From: Sipunculus nudus
Taxonomy: Eukaryota; Annelida; Sipuncula; Golfingiida; Sipunculidae
NCBI GenBank assembly: GCA_026874595.1
Contig: CM049306.1
Coordinates: 63,124,019-63,188,018 of the forward strand
Direction of reading: 5' to 3'
Length of the DNA: 64,000 bases
Positions 47,613-59,590 of this stretch are shown one piece after another; position 1 is the first letter of the stretch; each line of letters begins with the position of its first letter. The notes beneath the pieces are model-generated. The model saw only the letters and a list, made by a program, of their open reading frames with translations. It had not been told where the DNA came from and made no database searches. Position numbers and translations under genes: made by a program.

Positions 47613-47844
47613 TTCGCTCTAGAATTAATTGGTAAGACCGATTCTAAACCCCCCCCCCCCCCCTAAAAAACTCCGCTCGGGAACATTCTTGACATTCAAT
47701 ACACGTTCCATGGTGGAGTAGCAAACAGTGATGTCGTTAGTATTGGTTAAACTGAATGAGTTTTGGAACGAAATTAAGGTAACGTGATCACCTTTAAAAA
47801 TTGACATATTGTTAATGACAAACTAAATAAACAGCTGTTACCAG

Positions 47845-47945
47845 TATAAGGTTACCTCACCTGTACCAAATAACCTGTACCAAGATGACATTTGACACCG
47901 ACCGCCAGGTGCAACATGCAGTACCAAGCACTGGATATAAGAAAA
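47845..47945 (-). repeat. Inverted partner of 44195-44285
   Basis: The reverse complement contains TATATCCAGTGCTTGGTACT and GGTGTCAAATGTCATCTTGG, matching the left partner. Confidence 0.65.
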
Positions 47946-48126
47946 TTTCACTATGCAAATTTATTCTTGTAAAAAATCAGGAAGTTGAAAATCTGGACCA
48001 GTGACATGTTACAGACATATACAAACTATATACATATTTTTTTCATACCAACTACAAATAACATACATATAGTATTTATCACGTATTAACCCGTAAAGTT
48101 CGCGACACTTTTTTCTGAATCACCCG

Positions 48127-48183
<57 letters not shown>

Positions 48184-49130
48184 CAGTCAATTATTAAAAT
48201 CAGTCAATTTTTAAGTTTCCAGAAATTTTCAGTAAATTTACAAATTGCCTGATTCACTCAGGCAGTTTATAAAATGACTGGAATTTTTAGGCACTTTACA
48301 AATTGACTGAAATATCAGTCAGTTTATATGACAGATTGACTGAATCGAAATGAAAAAGTTTTTTGTTTCAAATATCTCATTATTGTTCAACATATATTGA
48401 CATATAGTATAACCCGCTACTTTTTTTGTAAACTGTATGCCTGTTTCTTCTATATATGCGATTTTTGAAAGTTACTGATCAGGTAATAAGACTTAAATAC
48501 ACAGACGCATGAGGGGTTACCATATACATGTACCTGAAATATGCAAACTTGCATAACATACTGAAATATACATACACTTTTACATCTAATATGACTGCAT
48601 CTATGTAAAACAAAAATCAAGTAAAATGAAAGCTTTTGATTATATAGATTATTGATATGTGCAAAAATATATGAAATACTTGATGAAGAATGGTGAGTGA
48701 TAACTTCAGTTATATATAGTATAGTTAATATTAAACATAATTATAATTGCGCATGGGAGTAACAAAGGGCAGGTATTTATCAAAATTACCGACTCTTTGT
48801 TACTTATAATTTAAGTTTGCCATCTATATTCTTTGATGAACTGTGATGGCTGCCTGGTAGTGCAGTGTAGTCCATTTTTAAGGGGATATTACATAAGCGC
48901 AATTGATTTTATTGATTATAACAAGCCATCTGCGAACTTTTGGCAAATATCACCGATGCATTAGCAAACATCAGCCGAACAATCACTGAGCTTCGCCAAA
49001 CATCTCCGAATATTCACGGGCATGGTCAGGAGCTCCTTTCTACCATTTTAAGCAAAAATTGTGAAAAAAATATAGAATGACATATGCTTCGAAATATTTG
49101 ATATATTAGCAAGTAAAACTTGAACTTTTT
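47946..49130. other. Intergenic with TA run and short palindromes
   Basis: TA microsatellite at about 48129-48180. At 48184-48350 the sequences CAGTCAATTT and AAATTGACTG alternate in both orientations, a cluster of small inverted motifs. No gene seen. Confidence 0.45.
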
Positions 49131-50214
49131 TTAAAGATTTTTTTGGCGGAGGTAACCTCCACTGCATCCCTGGCATGTACAAAGATGCGCGTGTCTGCAT
49201 CCCCATGACTACATGGTGCAATCCCATCCTAGCTGAGCTTGTGGTTGCTGGCAACATGATGTTCTTTGGTCACAATGACCAAGCTGTGTGTAGACATCTG
49301 TGCAATCTTGTCAGCGAGGAATCTGAACAGCTCAGTTTTGTTGTCACTGTCTCACAGGAAGTTCCGCCAGTTTGAGGGGATTTTTGTCACTCTTTGGCTT
49401 ACTCCACGTCCACGCTTTGACCTGGTTTCAGCTTTGAGACTCGATGGCTGGTAGACATCAAACACTATGTCTGTTCTCTTGTACTTGGTGGAGTATGCTT
49501 TTACTGTGGGGAGCACATCCAACATGGCGTAATCTTCGAAAGTATTCGAGTTTCCTGGTGACAGGGTGTTCACCAGTGTTTAACCATCAATGTTGATTGT
49601 ATCAGCCTCTGGTTCCACATCAGGTATGTTAACCAGGCTCTCAACCTGAAAGCTAGGACTTCTGACTGGCATAGAGCTTCCGCCTTCATTCAAGGCAACA
49701 GGGAACTGCTGGTTCTCATGGTGAAAGAACTCCTGCAGGTCACATTCCCTGCTCTGGTATGAGAAAACCACTGCTTGGAGAAGAGCTTGCAGACCGTCTT
49801 CAGCACTTGCTGCTTTGAAGCATCAGCAGAGGCTGGTTCCTGTCTGGAGAAGTCCACCCTATTCTTCATGATCGGATCATAGAAGGTGTTTACTTCCTAA
49901 TTTTGCAGGCCCTCCATTAACTGCTGGAAACGAGTTCTACCCCTATCATTATGTGTGCTAAGCAGTTCAACTGCTCTGGGATGAGCGAAATCCTTGGTGT
50001 CCAGTGACAGCAGGTTCCCACTTTCTTCTTGAAAAGGATTGCCCGGCTTTTTCAAAACTGGGGTCAGCTTCTTGACTTTTTCAATGAATATCCTTTGGGC
50101 TTGTTGTGTCTCTTCATGGTGGCTTGTTTGTTCTGTAGCCTCCTTGGATTCAGATCCTGCTTCGTACTGTGCAACCAGGTGATTGACCTTGAGACCAGCT
50201 ATCATCCATCTTCT
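49131..50214 (-). pseudogene. Broken member of an abundant, unnamed metazoan gene family
   Basis: Minus-strand pieces follow in one order: GNPFQEESGNLLSLDTKD (about 50050), YDPIMKNRVDF (about 49880), EFFHHENQQFPVALNE (about 49725), SPGNSNTFEDYAM (about 49555), DIVFDVYQPSSLKAETRSKR and VTKIPSNWRNFL (about 49470-49355), LVIVTKEHHVAS, then APCSHGDADTRIFVHARDAV (about 49215-49160). I know this order from uncharacterised multicopy proteins of molluscs and other invertebrates. Its role is not known to me; a mobile origin is plausible from copy number. The HxxADTR stretch may be part of an acidic active site. Frameshifts and at least two stops break it. The miniature LTR element starts 4 bp beyond its 5' side. 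Confidence 0.65.
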
Positions 50215-50218
50215 CAGT

Positions 50219-50374
50219 TGTTACGAAGACAATTTATTCAGGGAAAAACATTGGGCCGATCTGGGAGTCGAACCCATGTCGGTGGCGCAAAAGTCCGGCG
50301 TACCAACTGTTTCGCTAGCAAAGCAAGCTTCACTAGCGAGACAGTTCAGTCCGCTTTTATGTCACCCCGTAACA
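50219..50374 (-). repeat. Miniature LTR 1 with tRNA-like A and B boxes
   Basis: On the minus strand, TAGC...AGTTGGTA-CGC (50317-50298) fits an A box/D arm, and GGGTTCGACTCCC (50275-50263) is a perfect B box. The starts are about 43 nt apart, as in a real tRNA. An AATAAA polyadenylation signal lies at 50238-50233, near the LTR end. The acceptor arm does not pair, so this is a promoter-like relic rather than a tRNA gene. Confidence 0.7.
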
Positions 50375-50474
50375 CTCTCCTTAAGAACGTTCTGCTATCA
50401 GAACAAGACTAAATATCCCAGGGGTCACACTTTGGTGCGCTTATTCCCTGGGCCACAAAGTTTATCGTCACGTT

Positions 50475-50487
50475 GGACGAGCCCCCA
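50475..50487 (-). promoter_or_regulatory. Primer-binding site, tRNA-Pro type (first internal region)
   Basis: The minus strand reads TGGGGGCTCGTCC three bases after the LTR end. This equals the first 13 bases of the classic tRNA-Pro primer-binding site of gammaretroviruses. It fixes the element's direction as minus. Confidence 0.8.
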
Positions 50488-50490
50488 TTT

Positions 50491-50662
50491 TGTTACGAAG
50501 GCAAATTTTTCTCGGGAAAATATTGGGCCGATCTGGGAGTCGAACCCATGTCGGTGGCGCACAAGTCCGGCGTACCAACCGCTTCGCTGGCAAACCGCTT
50601 CGCTGGCAAAGCAAGCTTCACTAGCGAGACAGTTCGGTCCGCTTTTATGTCACCCCGTAACA
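50491..50662 (-). repeat. Miniature LTR 2 (with a 17-bp duplication at the A box)
   Basis: Same as LTR 1, but longer because AACCGCTTCGCTGGCAA is present twice in tandem (about 50577-50610). The duplication affects the A-box side; the B box is intact. Confidence 0.8.
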
Positions 50663-50765
50663 CACCCACTCTTTAGAGCGTTCTGCTATCAGAACAAGAC
50701 TTATTATCACAGGAGTCACACTTTGGAGAGCTTATAGCCTTGGCCAAAATGTTAACCGTCACGTT

Positions 50766-50778
50766 GGACGAGCCCCCA
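50766..50778 (-). promoter_or_regulatory. Primer-binding site, tRNA-Pro type (second internal region)
   Basis: Same 13-base match (TGGGGGCTCGTCC) and same 3-bp offset from LTR 3. Confidence 0.8.
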
Positions 50779-50781
50779 TTT

Positions 50782-50936
50782 TGTTACGAAGACAAATTTA
50801 TCTGTGAAAAACATTGGGCCGATCTGGGCGTCGAACCCATGCCGGTGGCGCACAGGTCCGGCGTACCAACCGCTTCGCTAGCAAAGCAAGCTTCAATAGC
50901 GAGACATTTCAGTCCGCTTTATGTCACCCCGTTACA
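50782..50936 (-). repeat. Miniature LTR 3
   Basis: Same structure as LTR 1. Its outer end is CGTTACA rather than CGTAACA. The B box reads GGGTTCGACGCCC, still a match to the B-box consensus. Confidence 0.8.
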
Positions 50937-50940
50937 CAGT

Positions 50941-52640
50941 GCTGCATGGATATTTAATTCCAGCTTTCTAAGTCTACTGTTTCCGCCATGTGAATGCAGG
51001 TCATTACTGATGCTAAGATGACTTTCAATCAGATTAATTCATTATATATTGTGTGAGAATATACGACATTTAAATAGTTAGATTTAACTTGGGTCGTCCT
51101 AACAAAATGGGAATAATAAAGTAAAGAACGATGAACTATATTTTTATTAGTTTTAGTTTTTAAATGTTTTACTGCATTGCCAAGCACCAAACTCTTTAAT
51201 AAGTAGGTTTTTTGTTAATTTAACGAGAATCCATGTATTCGAACCAATGGGACTTCTAAATTTAAATTGCCTTTACCAAAACCAATGTCTTAACATTACA
51301 AATACTCATTTGCCTATTCTGGACCTTTCCAGTGGAACAAACTGCCAGCTTATATCCGAATTCTTAGGTCACATCCCGTGTTTAAGAGAGAGTTAGAGCA
51401 TTTTGTCTCCAAGTCATAATGTATATGCAATTGTAACAGAACATCACTGAAAAACAGCATTAAGCTGGGTTTTCGCGATAATTTATATTTAAAAAAATAA
51501 ATATCCCCGGGCATCATTTTGAAAAGATAATGATAAAAACAAGATCGTCATTATAATTGTCCTACTCTAATTTTTGTGTTTTATATTTCATTTACATGAT
51601 GCATGCTTCCTTAATATGTTGTGTCAGGGTGACAGCGAGTAACAAATAAACACGTGAGGTAAACTTCGCGTATCAGTATTCGGGCGCAAGAAGTCAAATA
51701 TTGTTTTGTTTGGTATCTTAACGATTCATTTAGAGCCTCCGTAAATTATACGTTTCATCAACCTTCCCAAGTATTAGGTCCACTAAATCGCACTTTCAGT
51801 CCCTGATACAACCATATCTCAGATTATATGAAAAATAATCATTAGCTGAAGGCAGCTATAAAGTATACACAGCTTCATTCCACTGAAATATTATCGATTT
51901 TTCATAGCCTAGTGTGCACGTTATTTTTAACATTGATATTGATCGGAAACTGTAGATATGTTTGCAGCGATACAAGTATTAGTTTTTAAAAACACCAAAT
52001 TCATCCATTTTTGAATGTTCATTCATTAACCCATTTTCAGATAATAAAATTCTGTATTGCTTCTTGCACTTTAAAACAGGATCTAATTACTTCACATCCA
52101 AGCAAACACAAAAAATATTAAAAAAGGTATAAAAGTTGTGTATTTAAATGATTGAGCTTTTGTAATAACGAACCACACAGGCTATAAATCTGTTCAGAAA
52201 ACTTAATCAGCTCATAAAATCCGCAGACTCGGCCCAACTAATCGATATTACTGTATTATGTACTTCCCTTTCACAATATTCTATGTAGGTGGATTATGCC
52301 TAAAAGGCCGTTTTCTTGAGGAATCTTTAGCATTGATTATGTGTTGGTGTTAGCCATTGTTCTTGAACCGTCCTGGGGTTTATGGCTCGTCGTGTATGAA
52401 CAGCGTCGGAAATGCACACACACCTGCCGAGTCTATATTGATTTGGTGTAACGGATATTGAAAAGAAAAATGAAGGGAAAGATTCAATGGAATCCGACAA
52501 ATATTAAAAGAGAGTTCTGCAGATTGGGGATCGATCAATTTAAAGCCTAAAGTTACAGGACTGGCACTAATAAGAGCCTGCGTGTTCCCGACATCGTGTG
52601 GCTCTAGAGTGTTGCGACTGAGGCAAGCTTTTAATTTGAC
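50941..52640. other. Intergenic, no gene recognised
   Basis: AT-rich sequence. A short stretch at about 51320-51420 reads like the C-terminal end of a CR1-type RT (plus strand, WNKLPAYIR-like), too short to call. Confidence 0.35.
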
Positions 52641-52644
52641 TGTC

Positions 52645-53345
52645 ATTTTCCTATTCGTCGGGGTATTAACTTGGCTGTCACGCGGGTATTATTGATGATT
52701 ATTGTTTCGTCCTAGTCGTCGGGCTGTTGACTTGGCTGTCATTTTAGTATTATTAACTTTTTTATTGTTTCGTCCTAGTCGTCGGGCTGTTGACTTGGCT
52801 GTCATTTAAGTATTATAGACTTGTTTTCTTGTTTCGTCCAAGTCGTCGGGCTGTTGACTTGGCTGTCATTCAGATAGTACTGACTTTTTTATTGTATTGT
52901 CCTAGTCGTCGGGCTGTTGACTTGGCTGTCATTCAGATTGACTTTTTTATCCTATTGTCCTAGTCATCGGGCTGTTGACTTGGCTGTCATTCAGATAGTA
53001 TTGACTTTTTTATTGTATTGTCCTAGTCGTCGGGCTGTTGACTTGGCTGTCATTTAGATATTATTGACTTTTTTTGTTTCGTTCTAGTCGTCGGGCTGTT
53101 GACTTGGCTGTCATTTAAGTATTATAGACTTTTTTATTGTATTGTCCTAGTCGTCGGGCTGTTGACTTGGCTGTCATTTAAGTATTATAGACTTGTTTTC
53201 TCGTTTCGTCCTAGTCGTCGGCCTGTTGACTTGGCTGTCATTTAGATAGTATTGACTTTTTTATTGTATTGTCCTAGTCGTCGGGCTGTTGACTTGGCTG
53301 TCATTTAGATAGTATTGACTTTTTTATTGTATTGTCCTAGTCTGC
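52645..53345. repeat. ~63-bp minisatellite, about 11 units
   Basis: GGGCTGTTGACTTGGCTGTC recurs at 52721, 52784, 52848, 52911 and onward, 58-64 bp apart. Units differ mainly in the T-rich linker. Confidence 0.9.
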
Positions 53346-55289
53346 TTGCAGCGGTAGTTGTCACACCACCGGAGAACTGAGATGGCTGAAGCTTACACAT
53401 ATATTAAATAATTAAAAAAAAAAACTTTAATTCTCTTGAGGAGACGTCCCACACAAACGGTACACTATCCGTTGAGTCTATAAAAGTACACACAATCACA
53501 TAGTCCTGTTTATTCCTGTAACTTGACTTTTACACAGTACACGGAACGTTCTCAAAGCACCAAGTCTGCTGGTCACATGATCGTCGCGCATGCTACGACT
53601 TAGGAATGTTTTTCTCGAGTCCTGGTGGTTGAACACAATACAAACGATACACAAGCGCTTCTCGCCGTCAAATAAATCACTGGTTTTACAAAGTCTCTAT
53701 CGCTTAGGCACTCACTTCTCCGAAACACTGACTGATCGGCTCGTAGCCTTCACTGTAACATCACTCTGACAATGTCAGTAAAACACGCAGCTGCCACTGT
53801 AATTCACTCTGTGTAAATCCAATATCTGTAGAAGAATCGACACAGCACACGACAATATTCGGTACCACATACAACGAACAGCGTATTAATTGTCCTCTTG
53901 TCATGGGCTTCACCATGGCTGATTAACATCGGCTTTTTACAAGTCTTTCTGTAAACATAACTCACACGTCGTTTAGTGAGCTACGTTGGCCGCCGGAAGA
54001 CTAAAAAATGATAAACCGGGAAATCGTCCCTCTGCTGATCGGTTAACTGACCATCTCCGGACCGTCGTACGGCTAGACGCAACTATCTAGCGCGCTGGGT
54101 CACCTTGTTAGATGAGCTGTGTCAATATTCTGTGGCCATTTTAGTACCCCTACCCCTTAATTTATCCAAAACAAAAATTAAAATTTTTACAGGCATTGTT
54201 TGTACCAAAGATATATTTGTAACATTTGTTTTCGCATTGTATTTTGTTTCACAACGGCAAATATCTTTAAAACAACAGAATCTTGGTATTACTGGATTTG
54301 TCGGAACAATCATAATTTAATGTTAATATGATCCATATTGCTATGAACCGTGGAATACAGAGGACAAAAACGCAAAGAGATAAATGAATGGTTGCTTCTC
54401 CGTCCCCTTTAGTGTCAAGTATGTGGTCTAATCCCCGAAGTTCCTGGAACCTCACAACTACGAAGAGTGATCAATCTGTACCTTGTATATCCCCATACAC
54501 AAACCATCACTTGTATTGTAAGTAGCTGAGACTACACACGATCCCGCCAACACTTTTTTTTTAAATCATGTGAAACAATTGATTGAAGTCACCAACATTT
54601 TATCAGAAAAATCAGCATTACCAACATTATGGAGCATTTTGCTTCATTCAATAAAAATCTACATGTATGGTCTCTGAATATGACCATTTCAAATTTTCAT
54701 CTCGAAAAATTCCCTGTAGGTCAGTCATTAGGTCGGGCCATGTTCACTCAAGATATTCATTATATACATCAGTGAAGAACTAAGTGATTAATCATACATG
54801 AATGATTGTTTATTTGTTCACTAAGCGTTAGTATAACTACATTATCTGATGATGAAAAATGGAAGCTGATGATTTTAGGCAAGATGACCTAGATAGTATG
54901 TCAAAAACTTGTAATGGTTAGCGCTCTGTTCGTCTAATTTTTATTTTCAGCACAACTAATGTGTTATCAGTGGCTGGAAGTTTCAGTATATGATATTATA
55001 TATGTACAGTTCTAAAAATTTGTTTCCTTTATACCTCACAAAAGGGAACATGGTTTGGCTTGTTTTGTTTGGAACAATCTAGGTTATGTAAAACAAATTT
55101 ATTTGAAACAGTTGAATTGATTTAGTTATATTGCACATTAATGTCTCCAAAAATAAATGGAGAATAGCGAGCAAAAGAAATCGTCAAATTGACTTAGTGA
55201 ATTCAGGGACGGTATAACCGATATTGCTTATTATAACTTGGGTTTCATCCACTTTTTTATCACTCAAATTAGAGTTGAGGGATTTCACA
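53346..55289. other. Intergenic, no gene recognised
   Basis: 53400-54110 is less AT-rich and has a TATA-like GTCTATAAAAG at about 53476, but no adjoining coding frame. It may be part of an unrecognised repeat. Nothing else seen. Confidence 0.3.
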
Positions 55290-58200
55290 TTGACTTACCG
55301 ATTGTCTTTTACTGTGTATAGAATGAAACTTGATGAGGGATTCCACTTTGACTTACACATTGTCCTTTCCTTTGTTACTGTATAGCATGTATCTAATTAA
55401 GGAAATCCACATTGACTTACGATTGTCTTTTCCTGTGTATAGTATGTAACTTGTTGAGGGATTCCACATTGACTAAGTACCGATTGTCTTTTCCTGTGTA
55501 TAGTATGTAACTTGTTGAGGGATTCCACATTGACTTACCGATTGTCTTTTCCTGTGTATTGTATGTAACTTCTTGAGGGATTCCACATTGACTCACCGAT
55601 TGTCTTTTCCTGTGTATAGTATCTAACTTGTAGAGGGATTCCACATTGACTTACGATTGTCTTTCCCTGTGTATGGAATGTAACTTGTTGAGGGATTCCA
55701 CATTGACTTACGATTGTCCTTTCCTGCGGATGGTATGTAACTTGTTGAGGGATTCCACATTGACTTACGATTGTCTTTTCCTGTGTATGATATGTAACTT
55801 GTTGAGGGATTCCACATAGACTTACGATTGTCTCTTCCTGTGTATGGTATGTAACTTGTAGAGGGATTCCACTGAGACTTACTATTGTCTTTTCTTGAGG
55901 ATGGTACGTAACTTGTTGAGGGGTTTCCACATAGACTTACGATTGTCTTTTCATGTGGATGGTATGTAACTTGTTGAGGGATTCCACACTGACTTACGAT
56001 TGTCTTTTCCTGTGTATGGTATGTAACTTGTTGAGGGATTCAACATAGACTTACCGATTGTTTTTTTTTTCCTGTGGATGGTATGTAACTTGTTGAGGGA
56101 TTCCACATTGACTTACGATTGTCTCTTCCTGTGTATGGTATGTAACTTATTTAGGGTTTCAACACAGACTTACCGATTGTTTTTTTTTTCCTGTGGATGG
56201 TATGTAACTTGTAGAGGGATTCTACATTGACTTACGATTGTCTTTTCCTGTGTAAGGAATGTAATTTGTTGCGGGATTCAACATAGACTTACGATTGTCT
56301 CTTCCTGTGTATGTTATGTAACTTGTTAAGGGATTCCACATTGACTTACGATTGTCTCTTCCTGTGTATGGTATGTAACTTGTTGAGGGATTCCACGTTG
56401 ACTTACGGTTGTTTTTTCCTGTGTATGGTATGTAACTTGTTAAGGGATTCCACATTGACTTACGATTGTCTCTTCCGGTGTATGGTATGTAACTTGTAGA
56501 GGGATTCCACATTGACTTACGATTGTCTTTTCCTGTGTATGGAATGTAATTTGTTGCGGGATTCAACATAGACTTACGATTGTTTTTTCCTGTGTATGGT
56601 ATGTAACTTGTAGAGGGATTCCACATTGACTTACGATTGTCTTTTCCTGTGTATGGAATGTAATTTGTTGCGGGATTCAACATAGACTTACGATTGTTTT
56701 TTCCTGTGTATGGTATGTAACTTGTTAAGGGATTCCACATTGACTTACGATTGTCTCTTCCTGTGTATGGTATGTAACTTGTAGAGGGATTCCACATTGA
56801 CTTACGATTGTCCTTTCCTGCGGATGGTATGTAACTTGTTGAGGGATTCCACATTGACTTACGATTGTCTTTTCCTGTGTATGATATGTTACTTGTTGAG
56901 GGATTCCACATAGACTTACGATTGTCTCTTCCTGTGTATGGTATGTAACTTGTAGAGGGATTCCACTAAGACTTACTATTGTCTTTTCTTGAGGATGCTA
57001 TGTAACTTGTTGAGGGATTCCACATAGACGTACGATTGTCTTTTCCTGTGTATCGTATGTAACTTGATGAGGGATTCCACACTGACTTACGATTGTCTTT
57101 TCCTGTGTATGGTATGTAACTTGTTGAGGGATTCAACATAGACTTACCGATTGTTTTTTTTTCTGTGGATGGTATGTAACTTGTTGAGGGATTCCACATT
57201 GACTTACGATTGTCTCTTCCTGTGTATGGTATGTAACTTATTTAGGGTTTCAACACAGACTTACCGATTGTTTTTTTTTTTCTGTGGATGGTATGTAACT
57301 TGTAGAGGGATTCTACATTGACTTACGATTGTCTTTTCCTGTGTAAGGAATGTAATTTGTTGCGGGATTCCACATTGACTTACGATTGTCTTTTCCTGTG
57401 TAAGGAATGTAATTTGTTGCGGGATTCAACATAGACTTACGATTGTCTTTTCCTGTGTAAGGAATGTAATTTGTTGCGGGATTCCACATTAACTTACGAT
57501 TGTCTCTTCCTGTGTATGGTATGTAACTTATTTAGGGTTTCAACACAGACTTACCGATTGTTTTTTTTTTTTCCTGTGTATGGTATGTTACTTGTTGAGG
57601 GATTCCACATTGACTTACGATTGTCTTTTCCTGTGTAAGGAATGTAATTTGTTGCGGGATTCAACATAGACTTACGATTGTCTTTTCCTGTGTATGGTAT
57701 GTAACTTGTTGAGGGATTCCACATTGACTTACGGTTGTTTTTTCCTGTGTATGGTATGTAACTTGTTAAGGGATTCCACATTGACTTACGATTGTCTCTT
57801 CCTGTGTATGGTATGTAACTTATTTAGGGTTTCAACACAGACTTACCGATTGTTTTTTTTTTCCTGTGTATGGTATGTTACTTGTTGAGGGATTCCACAT
57901 TGACTTACGATTGTCTTTTCCTGTGTAAGGAATTTAATTTGTTGCGGGATTCAACATTAACTTACGAATGTCTCTTCCTGTGTATGGTATGTAACTTATT
58001 TAGGGTTTCAACACAGACTTACCGATTGTTTTTTTTTTTTCCTGTGTATGGTATGTTACTTGTTGAGTGATTCCACATTGACTTACGATTGTCTTTTCCT
58101 GTGTAAGGAATGTAATTTGTTGCGGGATTCAACATAGACTTACGATTGTCTTTTCCTGTGTATGGTATGTAACTTGTTGAGGGATTCCACATTGACTTAC

Positions 58201-59590
58201 GGTTGTTTTTTCCTGTGTATGGTATGTAACTTGTTAAGGGATTCCACATTGACTTACGATTGTCTCTTCCTGTGTATGGTATGTAACTTGTAGAGGGATT
58301 CCACATTGACTTACGATTGTATGGAATGTAATTTGTTGCGGGATTCAACATAGACTTACGATTGTCTTTTCCTGTGTATGGTATGTTACTTGTTGAGGGA
58401 TTCCACATTGACTTACGATTGTTTTTTCCTGTGTATGGTATGTAACTTGTTAAGGGATTCCACATTGACTTACGATTGTCTCTTCCTGTGTATGGTATGT
58501 AACTTGTAGAGGGATTCCACATTGACTTACCGATTGTCTTTTCCTATGTATGTTATGTAACTTGTTGAGGGATTCCACATTGACTTACGATTGTCTCTTC
58601 CTGTGTATGGTATGTAACTTGTTGAGGGATTTCACATTGACTTAGGATTGTCTTTTCCTGTGTATAGTATGTAACTTGTTGAGCGATTCAACATAGACTT
58701 ACCGATTGTTTTTGTTCCTGTGGATGGTATGTAACTTGTTGAGGGATTCAACATTGACTTACGATTGTTTTTCCCTGTGTATGGTATGTAACTTGTTGAG
58801 GGATTCCACATTGACTTACGATTGTTTTTCCCTGTGTATGGTATGTAACTTGTTGAGGGATTCCACATTGACTTACCGATTGTCTTTTCCTGAGTATAGT
58901 ATGTAACCTGTTGAGGGATTCCACATTGACTTACGATTGTCTCTTCCTGTGTATGCTATGTAACTTTTTGAGGGATTCAACATAGACTTACCGATTGTTT
59001 TTTTTATCCTGTGGATGGTATGTAAGTTGTTAAAGGATTCCACATTGACTGACGATTGTCTCTTCCTGTGTATGGTATGTAACTTATTGAGGGTTTCAAC
59101 ATAGACTTACCGATTGTTTTTTTTTATCCTGTGGATGGTATGTAAGTTGTTAAAGGATTCCACATTGACTTACGATTGTCTCTTCCTGTGTATGGTATGT
59201 AACTTATTTAGGGTTTCAACACAGACTTACCGATTGTTTTTTTTTTCCTGTGGAAGGTATGTAACTTGTAGAGGGATTCCACATTGACTTACGATTGTCT
59301 TTTCCTGTGTATGGTATGTAACTTGTTGAGGGATCCCACATTGACTTACGATTGTCTTTTCCTGTGTATGGTATGTAACTTGTAGAGGGATTCCACATTG
59401 ACTTACGATTGTCTTTTCCTGTGTATGGTATGTAACTTGTTGAGGGATTCCACATTGACTTACGATTGTCTTTTCCTGTGTATGGTATGTAACTTGTTGA
59501 GGGATTCCACTTTCGCTTACACATTGCCTTTACCTTTGTAAAGTATGAAACTTGTAGAGGGATTCCGTAATGACTTACCTGGTCTTTCCT
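55290..59590. repeat. 57-bp minisatellite, about 75 units
   Basis: The unit is GATTGTCTTTTCCTGTGTAT + GGTATGTAACTTGTTGAGGG + ATTCCACATTGACTTAC, exact period 57 (for example 59341 and 59398). Common variants are AAGGAATGTAATTTGTTGCG, TTATTTAGGGTTTCAACACA, and units in which the T run is expanded to T8-T12 next to TCCTGTGGATGG. Variants recur in blocks (for example around 56160, 57240, 57530, 57820 and 58000), so there is higher-order structure. Both strands have open 19-residue periodic frames, an effect of period 57 with no stops. Confidence 0.95.

Larger units (their letters stand above)
50219..50936 (-). mobile_element. Miniature LTR retrotransposon (TRIM-like), LTR-int-LTR-int-LTR
   Basis: Three LTRs (50219-50374, 50491-50662, 50782-50936), each starting TGTTAC and ending GTAACA or a one-base variant, are separated by internal regions of 116 and 119 bp. 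CAGT lies directly outside both ends (50215-50218, 50937-50940), a 4-bp target duplication for the whole block. On the minus strand each internal region begins with a tRNA-Pro-type primer-binding site, and a purine-rich run (AAGGAGAG) precedes LTR1. No protein is encoded, so it depends on another element's proteins. Three LTRs around two internals suggest LTR recombination between copies or a tandem cDNA. Confidence 0.8.

Noticed and set aside
53430-54110. Possible promoter (TATA-like) or LTR of another family
   Set aside because: No terminal TG/CA repeats, primer-binding site or adjoining coding frame found.
55417-59524. Many open frames on both strands with a 19-residue period
   Set aside because: Product of the 57-bp repeat; T-run changes break the frame often, which argues against coding.
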